From positions 1-32,117 of the forward strand of contig DXYB01000024.1 in NCBI GenBank assembly GCA_019416065.1: 32,117 bases of DNA, in the 5' to 3' direction. This document shows, one piece after another, positions 6,982 through 14,758 of this stretch; the stretch's first letter is position 1, and every line of letters starts with the position of its first letter. The notes beneath the pieces were generated by a model. The model worked only from the letters and a program-made list of their open reading frames with translations, did no database searches and was not told the origin of the DNA. The DNA is from Acidaminococcus sp. GTDB taxonomy: Bacteria; Bacillota; Negativicutes; Acidaminococcales; Acidaminococcaceae. A program made the translations under genes and the position numbers.

Positions 6982-7031
6982 TTTTTTGTACAAATTCCTC
7001 GACCTGGTCAACTCTTTGTGGTTTATTTCAT

Positions 7032-7060
7032 AAAAAAGCGGGGGGATTTGTTCCCTCCGC
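7032..7060 (-). terminator. Terminator of the DUF368 gene
   Basis: On the minus strand GCGGAGGGAA and ATCCCCCCGC form a stem with one mismatch around a short loop, followed by TTTTTT (7037-7032). It starts 28 bases after the stop of the gene at 7088 and separates it from the feo promoter. Confidence 0.8.
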
Positions 7061-7087
7061 AAGATGTCTATAGGATTACTGGTTTTC

Positions 7088-8047
7088 TTAGTGAAGTTCC
7101 TGACGAGCCCGCCGCACATCTTCCATGGCCATAGATTCTTCATCTAATTCTACAATGACAGGATGGAGTTTCCGTTCCGTAAGGGCTTTTAAGCCATTAA
7201 GGCCGGATAGGAAAACGCCGCCCATGCAGAACCATAGAATATGGAACGTTTTCCAGGTCATAGCAGGCTGCGGGACTTTCAAGGTGGTGGGACCTAATAC
7301 GATGGCGTACAACGAAGCAATCATAAGGCCCAGAATAAAGTACACCATGGCAGAGCGGTGATTGTCCAGTGCATTTTTCACGATTTTTATAATTCCTACA
7401 ATCCCAGTGATGACGCCTAAACCGAAAATGGCTAGCACAGGGAAATAGGAAAAATGCAGATGGGTAAATTCTTTGACAGCGCTGATGATGGGCATGTAAA
7501 GTCCGAAAATCAGGAGCATGGAGGATCCACTGATGCCCGGCAATACCATGGCGCAGATGGCAATCATGGCGCAGAGGAAGATGTAGAGTGCCAAAGTGGG
7601 CGACAATTGCGAGATTTCCATGTTGACGCCCTGACCGCCTGTGGGATTAAAATAGGTGACGACCATAACCACAATTAGACCTAGGATAAAAAAGGGAAGT
7701 CCATGGGCTTGTTTCAGGGACGCTTTTTCTTCTTTTATAATGACGGGCAACGAAAAGATAGAGAGCCCTATAAAAAGAGATCCCAGCTCATAAATGTGGG
7801 TAGTAAATAAACTGGCCAAGAGCTGAACGGAAGCACCCATACCGATGAACCAGCCAAGTCCTAATTTTACCAAAAAGCGTAGCCCATTTCTTTTTTGTTC
7901 CATGGTGCCGTGGGTAAGAAAATACAGGGATCCGATAAATTCATCGTAAAAGCCCAGTACAAACGCAATGGTCCCCCCGGATACGCCCGGCACACTGTCA
8001 GCCAGGGCCATACAAAAGCCGCGGAGCATATTTAAAAACAATCCCAT
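7088..8047 (-). CDS. DUF368 polytopic membrane protein
   Basis: A 319-residue integral membrane protein with about eight hydrophobic segments. It opens with the family signature MGLFLNMLRGFCMALADS, then PGVSGGTIAFVLGFYDEF, and repeats a related motif, LPGISGSSMLLIFGLY, midway. Such internal pseudo-repeats are typical of DUF368, a family recently linked to undecaprenyl phosphate recycling (PopT-type flippases). I recall that link and did not verify it for this branch. The start is ATG 8047 with GGGAGG seven bases upstream; a longer version (8089) lacks a ribosome-binding site. It stands alone between divergent metAP and its own terminator. Confidence 0.85.
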   Translation of the reverse strand: MGLFLNMLRGFCMALADSVPGVSGGTIAFVLGFYDEFIGSLYFLTHGTMEQKRNGLRFLVKLGLGWFIGMGASVQLLASLFTTHIYELGSLFIGLSIFSLPVIIKEEKASLKQAHGLPFFILGLIVVMVVTYFNPTGGQGVNMEISQLSPTLALYIFLCAMIAICAMVLPGISGSSMLLIFGLYMPIISAVKEFTHLHFSYFPVLAIFGLGVITGIVGIIKIVKNALDNHRSAMVYFILGLMIASLYAIVLGPTTLKVPQPAMTWKTFHILWFCMGGVFLSGLNGLKALTERKLHPVIVELDEESMAMEDVRRARQELH

Positions 8048-8200
8048 ATTGATAGCCTCCCTGCAAGTGGAATTTTGTTTTTTCTTCATTATAACAGTGG
8101 AATCTAAAGAAAAGATAAACAGCCTTGCAATTTTTTATGATTTAGGATATTAGCTGTCCGAACCAATGAAACGGAAAAGAAAGAAACTTCGCCTAATCTA

Positions 8201-8209
8201 TGATATAAT
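8201..8209 (+). promoter_or_regulatory. Extended -10 promoter upstream of map
   Basis: TGATATAAT is a perfect TGn-TATAAT extended -10 element; no good -35 box is visible. It would give a leader of about 95 bases before the TTG start at 8313. An imperfect hairpin (8223-8255, AAGTAG..TGGG with CCCA-CTGCTT) lies near the start of that leader. Confidence 0.55.
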
Positions 8210-8312
8210 ATAAAATCAGTGCAAGTAGTATGGGGGCATGGCTGTCCCACTGCTTCATAAAATCATATTATACATGGTCTTTGCCATAAAAGAAATAGAG
8301 GGGGCTGAGAAG

Positions 8313-9131
8313 TTGGATAGAAGCCAAATAAAAATGAAGTTAATGGAATATGCCGCCAAAGGGATGGAAGTCCCCCGGATGGATATGATTAAAACTCCGG
8401 AACAAATTGAAGGGATTCGGGAAGCCGGAAAAATCAATACCGGCGTATTAGATGCCGTGGAAAAACATATCAAGGTGGGGATGACCACGGATGATATTAA
8501 TACCATTGTGTACGACTATACCATTGCCCATCATGGGATTCCGGCTTGTTTAAATTATGAGGGCTTTCCCAAAAGTGTATGTACCAGCGTCAACAATGTC
8601 ATTTGTCATGGCATTCCTGATCCACATCAGGTGTTAAAAAGCGGAGATATTGTCAATGTAGATGCCACCACGATTTTTAACGGATATGTAGGGGATGCGT
8701 CCAGGATGTTTATGCTGGGCAAAGTGAATGCAGAACGTAAAAGCCTGGTGGGCATCACCAAAGAATGCCTGCATGTGGGCATGAAAAATGCGGTGGGTTG
8801 GAAAAATACACTGGGGGATATTGGCGCCGCTATTCAGGCCTTTGCCCATAAACATCACTGTTCCGTGGTTCGAGAATTTGGCGGCCATGGCGTAGGACTG
8901 GAAATGCACGAGGATCCTTTTGTTTCCCATGTGGGCAAACGAGGTACGGGCATGCTTTTGGTTCCGGGTATGGTGATTACCATTGAACCCATGATCAATG
9001 CCGGAACGCCAGAGCTTTATGTGGATGAAGCGGATGGCTGGACGGTATACACTGCGGATGGCAAGCCTTCTGCCCAGTGGGAGCATACATTACTCATTAC
9101 GGAGGGCGAACCGGAAATTTTAAGCTGGTAA
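8313..9131 (+). CDS. map: Methionine aminopeptidase, type I
   Basis: Removes the N-terminal Met from new proteins in the cytoplasm. All metal-ligand motifs are visible: NVDATT and GDASRMF (two Asp), HGVGLEMHE (His), TIEPMI (Glu) and WEHTLLI (Glu). The catalytic core begins at MIKTPEQIEGIREAGK, and LNYEGFPKSVCTSVN is the family signature. I chose TTG 8313 because AGAGGGGG lies eight bases upstream, giving 272 residues with a 24-residue N-terminal extension. An ATG at 8238 lacks a usable ribosome-binding site, and a start at the core Met cannot be excluded. The nitroreductase gene follows 105 bases on. Confidence 0.93.
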   Translation: MDRSQIKMKLMEYAAKGMEVPRMDMIKTPEQIEGIREAGKINTGVLDAVEKHIKVGMTTDDINTIVYDYTIAHHGIPACLNYEGFPKSVCTSVNNVICHGIPDPHQVLKSGDIVNVDATTIFNGYVGDASRMFMLGKVNAERKSLVGITKECLHVGMKNAVGWKNTLGDIGAAIQAFAHKHHCSVVREFGGHGVGLEMHEDPFVSHVGKRGTGMLLVPGMVITIEPMINAGTPELYVDEADGWTVYTADGKPSAQWEHTLLITEGEPEILSW

Positions 9132-9236
9132 TGGGGCGGAAGTCATTACGAGAATTTTAAAAATCTGCCAAAATAGATTATGCGATGCAGCACAGGGAAA
9201 ACGTATGCAACCCCTGTGAAAGAAAGGATGAAAACC

Positions 9237-9752
9237 ATGAATTTTTTAGAATTGGCTAAAGCAAGGTACTCTGTACGGAAATTCAGTGACAAACCCATTG
9301 AGCAGGAAAAGCTGGACAAAATTCTGGAAGCAGGGCGGGTAGCGCCTACGGCCCACAACTACCAAGCGTATCGGGTATATGTGCTAAAAAGCCCAGAAGC
9401 CTTGGAAAAAATCCGGGCACTGTCCCGCTGTGCCTTTAATGCGCCCGTGGTGCTGATGGTGACGTACCGCAAGGACGAAGAATGGGTCAATCCGTTTGAG
9501 CATAGCATTCGCTCCGGTGAGCAGGATGCCAGCATTGTGGGTACCCATATGATGCTGGAAGCCTGGGAACTGGGCATTGGTTCTTGCTGGGTGAATTTCC
9601 TGCCGGTATCTAAAACCGCAGATACGTTTGAACTAAAAGACAACGAAGTACCCATCTTTTTAATGCCCCTGGGCTATCCTGCGGAAGGAGCACATCCGGC
9701 CCATCTGCATAATGAACGTAGGAGCAACGAGGAGCTTGTAAAAGTATTATAA
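9237..9752 (+). CDS. Nitroreductase-family flavoprotein
   Basis: A 171-residue FMN-dependent oxidoreductase of the short nitroreductase type. The N-terminus RYSVRKFSDKPIEQEKLDKIL and the segment APTAHNYQAYRVYVL are the FMN-binding hallmarks; GIGSCWVNF and MPLGYPAEG mark the C-terminal part. ATG 9237 is chosen because AAAGG lies nine bases upstream. The physiological substrate is unknown; such enzymes can reduce quinones or nitro compounds. It is followed by a terminator at 9759. Confidence 0.9.
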   Translation: MNFLELAKARYSVRKFSDKPIEQEKLDKILEAGRVAPTAHNYQAYRVYVLKSPEALEKIRALSRCAFNAPVVLMVTYRKDEEWVNPFEHSIRSGEQDASIVGTHMMLEAWELGIGSCWVNFLPVSKTADTFELKDNEVPIFLMPLGYPAEGAHPAHLHNERRSNEELVKVL

Positions 9753-9758
9753 AAATTT

Positions 9759-9789
9759 GCTGTCGGGAATTTTCCGGCAGCTTCTTTTT
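9759..9789 (+). terminator. Terminator after the nitroreductase gene
   Basis: GCTG-T-CGG and CCG-G-CAGC form a stem around GAATTTT, followed by TTCTTTTTAT. It begins seven bases after the nitroreductase stop codon. Confidence 0.75.
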
Positions 9790-9882
9790 ATCAGGAAAAA
9801 CCGATGTAATGTAAGAAATGGATACAAGCGTATGGCGGGCAGAAACAAACCCTCTGCCCCAGCAGTAAAAAAGGAGAATACG

Positions 9883-11349
9883 ATGCCCTGTACAACGTTA
9901 TTGGTTGGGAAAAAAGCAAGTTATGATGGTTCTACACTGATGGCCCGAAACGAGGATGCTCCCTCAGGAAAATTCACCCCAAAAAAATTTATTGTAGTTA
10001 AACCGGAAGAGCAGCCGCGGCATTACCAGAGTGTAATTTCCAAGGTACAAATTGACCTGCCGGAGCATCCGTTGCGCTATACGGCGATGCCTAATGCCTT
10101 GCCAGACGAGGGGATCTGGGGAGAAGCAGGCATTAATAGTGAAAATGTTGCCATGAGCGAAACGGAAACCATTACCAGTAATTACCGGGTATTGGGAGCA
10201 GATCCATTGGTACCTGAAGGAATTGGGGAAGAAGATTTTCTCACGATTGTATTGCCTTATATTCGTTCGGCGCGGGAAGGGGTAGTGCGGCTGGGAAAGC
10301 TACTGGAACACTATGGCACTTACGAGATGAATGGCATCGGGTTCCAGGACGTACACGAAATCTGGTGGATGGAAACCATCGGCGGGCACCATTGGATTGC
10401 CAAACGGGTGCCGGATGAGGACGTTGTTGTAATGCCTAACCAGCAGGGCATTGATTATTTTGATATGGTTGATGCTTTTGGAGCGCAAAAAGAGCATCTG
10501 TGTTCTGCAGATCTGCTGGAATTTATCCGGTCCTATCATTTGGATCTGACTATGGATGATGACCGGATAGAACCCTTAGCCAACGATAAGGCCTTTGACT
10601 GCCGGTCTGCGTTTGGCAGTCATGATGACGCCGATCATACGTATAACACGCCCCGTGCCTGGTATATGTTAAAACACCTGATTCCTTTCAGCGTTAACTG
10701 GGAGGGGGAAACGCCCACCTTCCGTCCAGAAGATGATGATCTGCCTTGGTCCGTGGAACCGGATCGGAAAGTTACCATAGAAGATGTGAAATACCTTCTC
10801 AGTAGCCATTACCAAGGAACGCCTTTTGATCCTTATGGGCATAAAGGGGAAGCTTCCGAACGGGGGAAATACCGTCCCATCGGAATCAACCGGAATAATT
10901 TCCTGGCCTGCACCCAGCTACGGCCTTACCTGCCAAAAGGAAAGATGGCCATAGAATGGATTGCCATGAGCTGCAATGTGTACAACGCTTTCGTACCGTT
11001 CTATACCAATGTAGAGTGCACACCGGAATATTTTTCTACAACCGGAAGTCTGCCGGACACTCACCAGTTTTACTGGGCAAATCGGCTGATGGCTGCTCTG
11101 GCGGATCCACATTTTGCCCAGTGTGCCAATATTATTGAACGGTACCAAAATGCAGTGGGCAGTAAAGCCTATGCACTGCTACATGCTTCTGACCGCGGGA
11201 AAGTAGGCAAAGCCGTTTCTCGGAAATTAGAAACAGCCAATGAAGCTATGACCGCTATGGTTAAGGAAGAAACCACAAAGGCACTGGGGGACGTGCTATA
11301 TGTCGCCAGCTGTGCTATGAAAAACGGCTTTGCCCGTTCCGATGCCTAA
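9883..11349 (+). CDS. C69-family dipeptidase (PepD-like)
   Basis: A 488-residue cytoplasmic dipeptidase of the N-terminal-nucleophile type. The start MPCTTLLVGKKASYDGST is the C69 signature; Cys3 is the predicted nucleophile after processing. The DGST-LMARNED motif and the conserved WGEAGINSENVAMSETE follow. An AAGGAG five bases upstream fixes ATG 9883; the reading frame is open further upstream but without a start signal. It probably hydrolyses dipeptides to feed amino-acid fermentation. The lipoprotein gene at 11353 begins three bases after its stop. Confidence 0.92.
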   Translation: MPCTTLLVGKKASYDGSTLMARNEDAPSGKFTPKKFIVVKPEEQPRHYQSVISKVQIDLPEHPLRYTAMPNALPDEGIWGEAGINSENVAMSETETITSNYRVLGADPLVPEGIGEEDFLTIVLPYIRSAREGVVRLGKLLEHYGTYEMNGIGFQDVHEIWWMETIGGHHWIAKRVPDEDVVVMPNQQGIDYFDMVDAFGAQKEHLCSADLLEFIRSYHLDLTMDDDRIEPLANDKAFDCRSAFGSHDDADHTYNTPRAWYMLKHLIPFSVNWEGETPTFRPEDDDLPWSVEPDRKVTIEDVKYLLSSHYQGTPFDPYGHKGEASERGKYRPIGINRNNFLACTQLRPYLPKGKMAIEWIAMSCNVYNAFVPFYTNVECTPEYFSTTGSLPDTHQFYWANRLMAALADPHFAQCANIIERYQNAVGSKAYALLHASDRGKVGKAVSRKLETANEAMTAMVKEETTKALGDVLYVASCAMKNGFARSDA

Positions 11350-11352
11350 GCC

Positions 11353-12450
11353 ATGAAAGGAAATTGGCTTATTTTGTGCGGACTCCTGCTTTCGCTTACC
11401 GGGTGTGCTTTAGGGGCTTCGCCTAGTACTAAAGGAACGGAGATTACTACCAATAAAACGGTAAAAGAAACCAGCTATACTCCCCGCAAAGTGGCTAGAC
11501 CAGTGCATTTGGTGTGGGATTGGAAACCGGAAAATGGCAATAAATCCCAGATTATAGAACAGGACAAATTGCCGGGGATTACGGTGGTTTCGCCCAAATG
11601 GTTTGAAATAGCGGATGAACAAGGCACTATCACCAATAAAAATAGCGATACCACCTATGTGGAAAAAGCCCATGCCAAAGGGTATAGTGTATGGCCTTTG
11701 ATCACTAACGGATTTAATCCGGATCGGACGCGCAAACTCTTGCGTAATCCGTCAGCACGACAACAGGTGGTGGAGCAAATCCTGGCACTTTGTAAGCAAG
11801 CGCAGCTGGATGGCATCAATCTGGATTTTGAGAATATTCATCCGGAGGATCGAGATCGTTTAACCGATTTTGTGGGCGAAATCTCTCAGGCGCTGCACGC
11901 TAAAAATCTCACCGTCAGCATTGATGTCACCATTCCGTCTTCCAATGGCAACTGGTCCCGCTGCTATGACCGAGGTGCACTTGCGGAAAAAACGGATTAT
12001 GTGATGCTTATGGCGTACGATGAGCATTATCGGAAATCTAAAATTGCTGGTTCCGTAGCCAGTCTGCCCTGGGTGGAAGCAGGAATTGAGGCAACACTGG
12101 CAGAAAAAGTCCCCAAAGAAAAGCTGGTGCTGGGGATGCCGCTATACATGCGGGATTGGACGATTGACAAAAATGGACAAGTTTCTGCAAAAACTCTTTC
12201 CATGGACGGGGCGACGCAATTGATCGAAGAGAAAAATATCGTTCCCCAATGGCTTTCGGACAAAGGACAGTATTATTTTACCTATAGAGATGGCCAAAAA
12301 TTGGAGCACCGTGTGTGGCAGGAAGAAATCCGGTCGTTGTTGTTAAAAGCAGCACTTGTCAGCCGATATGATTTGGCAGGCAGCTGTTATTGGCGCAAAG
12401 GATTGGAGACACAAGATATTTGGCCAAAGCTGGCAGCTGTCATGCCATAA
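11353..12450 (+). CDS. GH18-fold lipoprotein (YaaH/chitinase-like)
   Basis: A 365-residue lipoprotein with signal peptide and lipobox LTGC (residues 15-18). The glycoside hydrolase family 18 barrel occupies most of the rest, with catalytic motif DGINLDFE (153-160; Glu160 the likely proton donor). MLMAYDEHY and AGSCYWRKG are further GH18 features. It resembles the catalytic domain of peptidoglycan N-acetylglucosaminidases of the SleL/YaaH type but has no LysM domain. It may trim cell wall or environmental glycans. It has no clear Shine-Dalgarno and lies three bases after pepD, so translational coupling is likely. Confidence 0.85.
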   Translation: MKGNWLILCGLLLSLTGCALGASPSTKGTEITTNKTVKETSYTPRKVARPVHLVWDWKPENGNKSQIIEQDKLPGITVVSPKWFEIADEQGTITNKNSDTTYVEKAHAKGYSVWPLITNGFNPDRTRKLLRNPSARQQVVEQILALCKQAQLDGINLDFENIHPEDRDRLTDFVGEISQALHAKNLTVSIDVTIPSSNGNWSRCYDRGALAEKTDYVMLMAYDEHYRKSKIAGSVASLPWVEAGIEATLAEKVPKEKLVLGMPLYMRDWTIDKNGQVSAKTLSMDGATQLIEEKNIVPQWLSDKGQYYFTYRDGQKLEHRVWQEEIRSLLLKAALVSRYDLAGSCYWRKGLETQDIWPKLAAVMP

Positions 12451-12452
12451 AA

Positions 12453-12486
12453 AATCAGCCGTTCTCTTTTGAGAGAATGGCTGATT
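12453..12486 (-). terminator. Terminator of cstA, convergent with the GH18 gene
   Basis: AATCAGCCGTTCTC pairs with GAGAATGGCTGATT (one wobble pair). On the minus strand it is followed by a run of T's, making it the cstA terminator 20 bases after its stop. It could also block plus-strand transcripts from the lipoprotein gene. Confidence 0.8.
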
Positions 12487-12505
12487 GACTTCAGTGTACT
12501 GTAGT

Positions 12506-14185
12506 TTATTTGGCAGGTACAGGTTTTGTACTGCTGCTAAAAAGCTCTTTAGTGCAGTTTTTTACCACCATAATGGCAAGGAACATCAGGCAAAGGGCTA
12601 CTACCAGTTGCAGCCCATCCACCATGACAACAAAGCTGCCAGCGCTCAGCTTTACAAAGATATTGTAAATGGTCAGGCATAGTGCACTCATGGTTACGAT
12701 GAACATGAAAGTCATAGGGATATAGAGCATAAAGCTCTTGCGTCCCGTAGCTTTCAGGAATACAGCTAGAGCGATCAGCACCAGGGAACTGATCAGCTGG
12801 TTGGCAGAACCAAACAGTGGCCAGATATTCATGTAGCCGCCCAGGCAGAGCAGATAGCTGGGAACCAAGGTAGCAATGGTAGCTACGTAGGTATTGCTGA
12901 AAAATTTAGCTACGGCACCTTGTTCATGGCCTTGTTTAGGAGCCAGCAGTTCTTGCAGCACCATGCGCCCGATGCGGGTAACCGCATCAATGGTGGTCAT
13001 AGCCAGTGCGGATACGCACATGGTTACGATACAGGTGGAAACATATTGGGGAATACCGAACATGGTGAAATATCCGCCAATGGCATTCCCAAAAATGGCA
13101 AAGGGTGTCGCCTTAGGCAGCTGCCCGTTGACCGCAACAGAACCAGCAATAACTAGAGAAACTACGCCAAGCGTGGATTCTACCAGCATGGCGCCATAAC
13201 CAACCGGCAGCATGTCTTTTTCATTAGAGATTGTCTTGGAAGACGTACCGGAAGAAACCAAACTATGGAAGCCAGAAACAGCACCGCAGGCAATCGTGAT
13301 AAAAAGAATCGGAAATAAAGGTTGTTTGCCTACCGTAAAAGACGTGAAGGCCGGCATGGTGATGGTGGGGTTTGCCACAATAATACCCACTACACCTGCT
13401 AAAATCATGCCTAGGAGCAGGAAAACGCTCAGATAATCACGGGGTTCAATGAGAAGCCACATGGGCAGGATGGAGGCAATGAAGCAATAGGCATAGGTCA
13501 CATACAGCCAAGTGGACCGGCTGGCAAACATAGGATATTGGATGCCCAGCCCAATCATTACCACCATGGCCACAATGCCGAGGATTACTTCAGCAGTGCC
13601 ATGAATATGCAGGTGACGGGTCACTACGCCGAAAATCATGGCAACAAAAATATAAATCATGGAGATAGATGCGGCAGAAGCATTAGGGCCTAATGTGGCA
13701 CCCGTCTTGGAAAACCCATTAAAAGTGCTGGCCATTATATCAGAGAAGGCAGCGATAACGATTAGACAGAACAGCCAGGCAAACATCAGGAAAAATTGGG
13801 CACCTGTTTTTCCCACATACTGCTCAATCAGTTTCCCCATGGATTTCCCATCGTTTTTCACAGAGGCATATAGTGCCGTAAAATCTTGTACAGCTCCGAA
13901 GAATACGCCGCCGACCAAAATCCATAAGAATGCAGGAACCCAACCAAACATGGCAGCAATAATCGGGCCGGTTACAGGGCCGGCACCTGTAATGGAAGAA
14001 AACTGATGGGCAAAAACCGTAAAACGGGAAGAGGGCACAAAATCCTTATCATCCTTGAAACGGAAGGCAGGTGTTTTGGCATCGGGTTCAATCCCCCAGG
14101 TCTTTACCAGCCAGCGGCCATAAAATAAATAGGCGCAAACAAAAATAACGATTGAAAAACAGACAAGTGTTAATCCATTCATCAT
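12506..14185 (-). CDS. cstA: Carbon starvation protein A family transporter
   Basis: A 559-residue polytopic membrane protein of the CstA/BtsT family. Family members transport pyruvate or take up peptides. Recognised segments are FYGRWLVKTWGIEPDAKTPA, FAHQFSSITGAGPVTGPII, WVPAFLWILVGGVFFGAVQD and FHSLVSSGTSSKTISNE. The start is ATG 14185 (MMNGLTL), with GGGAG six bases upstream. An in-frame ATG at 14233 (adding MTALGASANFFSREWL) also has a ribosome-binding site, AGGGA. The two starts flank a terminator hairpin, discussed under findings. The neighbouring dipeptidase suggests a peptide or carbon-scavenging role. Confidence 0.93.
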   Translation of the reverse strand: MMNGLTLVCFSIVIFVCAYLFYGRWLVKTWGIEPDAKTPAFRFKDDKDFVPSSRFTVFAHQFSSITGAGPVTGPIIAAMFGWVPAFLWILVGGVFFGAVQDFTALYASVKNDGKSMGKLIEQYVGKTGAQFFLMFAWLFCLIVIAAFSDIMASTFNGFSKTGATLGPNASAASISMIYIFVAMIFGVVTRHLHIHGTAEVILGIVAMVVMIGLGIQYPMFASRSTWLYVTYAYCFIASILPMWLLIEPRDYLSVFLLLGMILAGVVGIIVANPTITMPAFTSFTVGKQPLFPILFITIACGAVSGFHSLVSSGTSSKTISNEKDMLPVGYGAMLVESTLGVVSLVIAGSVAVNGQLPKATPFAIFGNAIGGYFTMFGIPQYVSTCIVTMCVSALAMTTIDAVTRIGRMVLQELLAPKQGHEQGAVAKFFSNTYVATIATLVPSYLLCLGGYMNIWPLFGSANQLISSLVLIALAVFLKATGRKSFMLYIPMTFMFIVTMSALCLTIYNIFVKLSAGSFVVMVDGLQLVVALCLMFLAIMVVKNCTKELFSSSTKPVPAK

Positions 14186-14199
14186 CAACCACTCCCTCG

Positions 14200-14228
14200 A
14201 AAAAAAATTGGCGCTTGCACCAAGCGCC
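14200..14228 (-). terminator. Intrinsic-terminator hairpin in the cstA leader
   Basis: On the minus strand GGCGCTTG-GTG-CAAGCGCC is a perfect 8 bp stem followed by AA and eight T's, ending four bases before GGGAG of cstA. It lies between the promoter and the annotated start, so it probably attenuates transcription. Confidence 0.75.
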
Positions 14229-14259
14229 GTCATGATCGGATCCCTTGTTATGGTTATAT

Positions 14260-14288
14260 AATCTACCACGAATCAAAAAACGTGTCAA
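14260..14288 (-). promoter_or_regulatory. cstA promoter
   Basis: On the minus strand TTGACA (14288-14283) and TAGATT (14265-14260) are separated by 17 bases. Transcription would start near 14253, only about 25 bases before the terminator hairpin. Confidence 0.75.
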
Positions 14289-14350
14289 CAGTTTTTAGCA
14301 AAATCATATAGAAGTTATATAAAAATGTTTAAAAAGCGATATGTTTTAGC

Positions 14351-14391
14351 ATAATAAAAGAGAAAAGTCTATGTAAAAAGGACCTTTCTCT
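14351..14391 (-). terminator. Terminator of the small gene at 14458
   Basis: On the minus strand AGAGAAAGGTC and GACTTTTCTCT form an 11 bp stem (one wobble) around a short loop, followed by TTTTATTAT. It is 66 bases downstream of the small ORF's stop and upstream of the cstA promoter. Confidence 0.7.
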
Positions 14392-14457
14392 GAAATACTC
14401 AATTTGTTGTGTTTCGACAGTGAACAAAGATCTTTTATATAGAGACTTACGATCCTC

Positions 14458-14643
14458 TTATTCATAATGATTCAGAATGTTTCTGACCCGTTCTTTCCTT
14501 GTCTTAGGGATCTTCCATTCAAAGTTGCGGAAATTGTTTTCTTTATGGTCTGTGGAATAATCCGCATAATCAAAATCGTAATCTCGCTCATAGCTGCGAT
14601 TATAGTCTCCATGTCCGTCATCGGCGTACCAGATTCCCAGCAT
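14458..14643 (-). CDS. Small Tyr/Asp-rich protein, unrecognised
   Basis: A 61-residue protein from ATG 14643 with AGGGA six bases upstream. Its middle is strikingly rich in Tyr, Asp and Arg (YNRSYERDYDFDYADYS). The C-terminus is basic and probably helical (KTRKERVRNILNHYE). It has no signal peptide or membrane segment. Its reality is supported by the ribosome-binding site, the dedicated terminator at 14351-14391 and an inverted repeat in its promoter region. I do not recognise a family. The overlapping plus-strand ORF lacks such support. Confidence 0.55.
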   Translation of the reverse strand: MLGIWYADDGHGDYNRSYERDYDFDYADYSTDHKENNFRNFEWKIPKTRKERVRNILNHYE

Positions 14644-14676
14644 ATTTATTCCCTCTTTCTTTCCTTACTACTAGCA

Positions 14677-14700
14677 ATTTTACCATGGACAGGGTAAAAT
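14677..14700. promoter_or_regulatory. Operator-like inverted repeat
   Basis: ATTTTACC (14677-14684) and GGTAAAAT (14693-14700) form a perfect 8 bp inverted repeat with an 8-base spacer. It lies between the divergent genes at 14643 and 14759. The TAAAAT on the minus strand could serve as a -10 box for the small gene, so the repeat may be a repressor site. No regulator is adjacent. Confidence 0.4.
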
Positions 14701-14758
14701 ACAAGAAGAGAATTCTTTTGAAAAATTGCGACAGCTTGTGGAAAGGAAGTGGAATCCC

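Noticed and set aside
8238..8312. ATG 8238 as start of methionine aminopeptidase
   Set aside because: Its GGGGG is only one base away and the 25 extra residues do not resemble the family; TTG 8313 has a well-placed ribosome-binding site.
14200..14260. LicT/BglG-type antiterminator site in the cstA leader
   Set aside because: GGATC near the start is not enough; the rest of the consensus is absent and no antiterminator gene is adjacent.
14458..14643. Toxin-antitoxin member
   Set aside because: There is only a single small gene, with no partner and no recognised fold.
14467..14697. Plus-strand 76-residue hydrophobic ORF
   Set aside because: It overlaps the small Tyr/Asp-rich ORF in antisense and has no ribosome-binding site or terminator; the minus-strand ORF has both.
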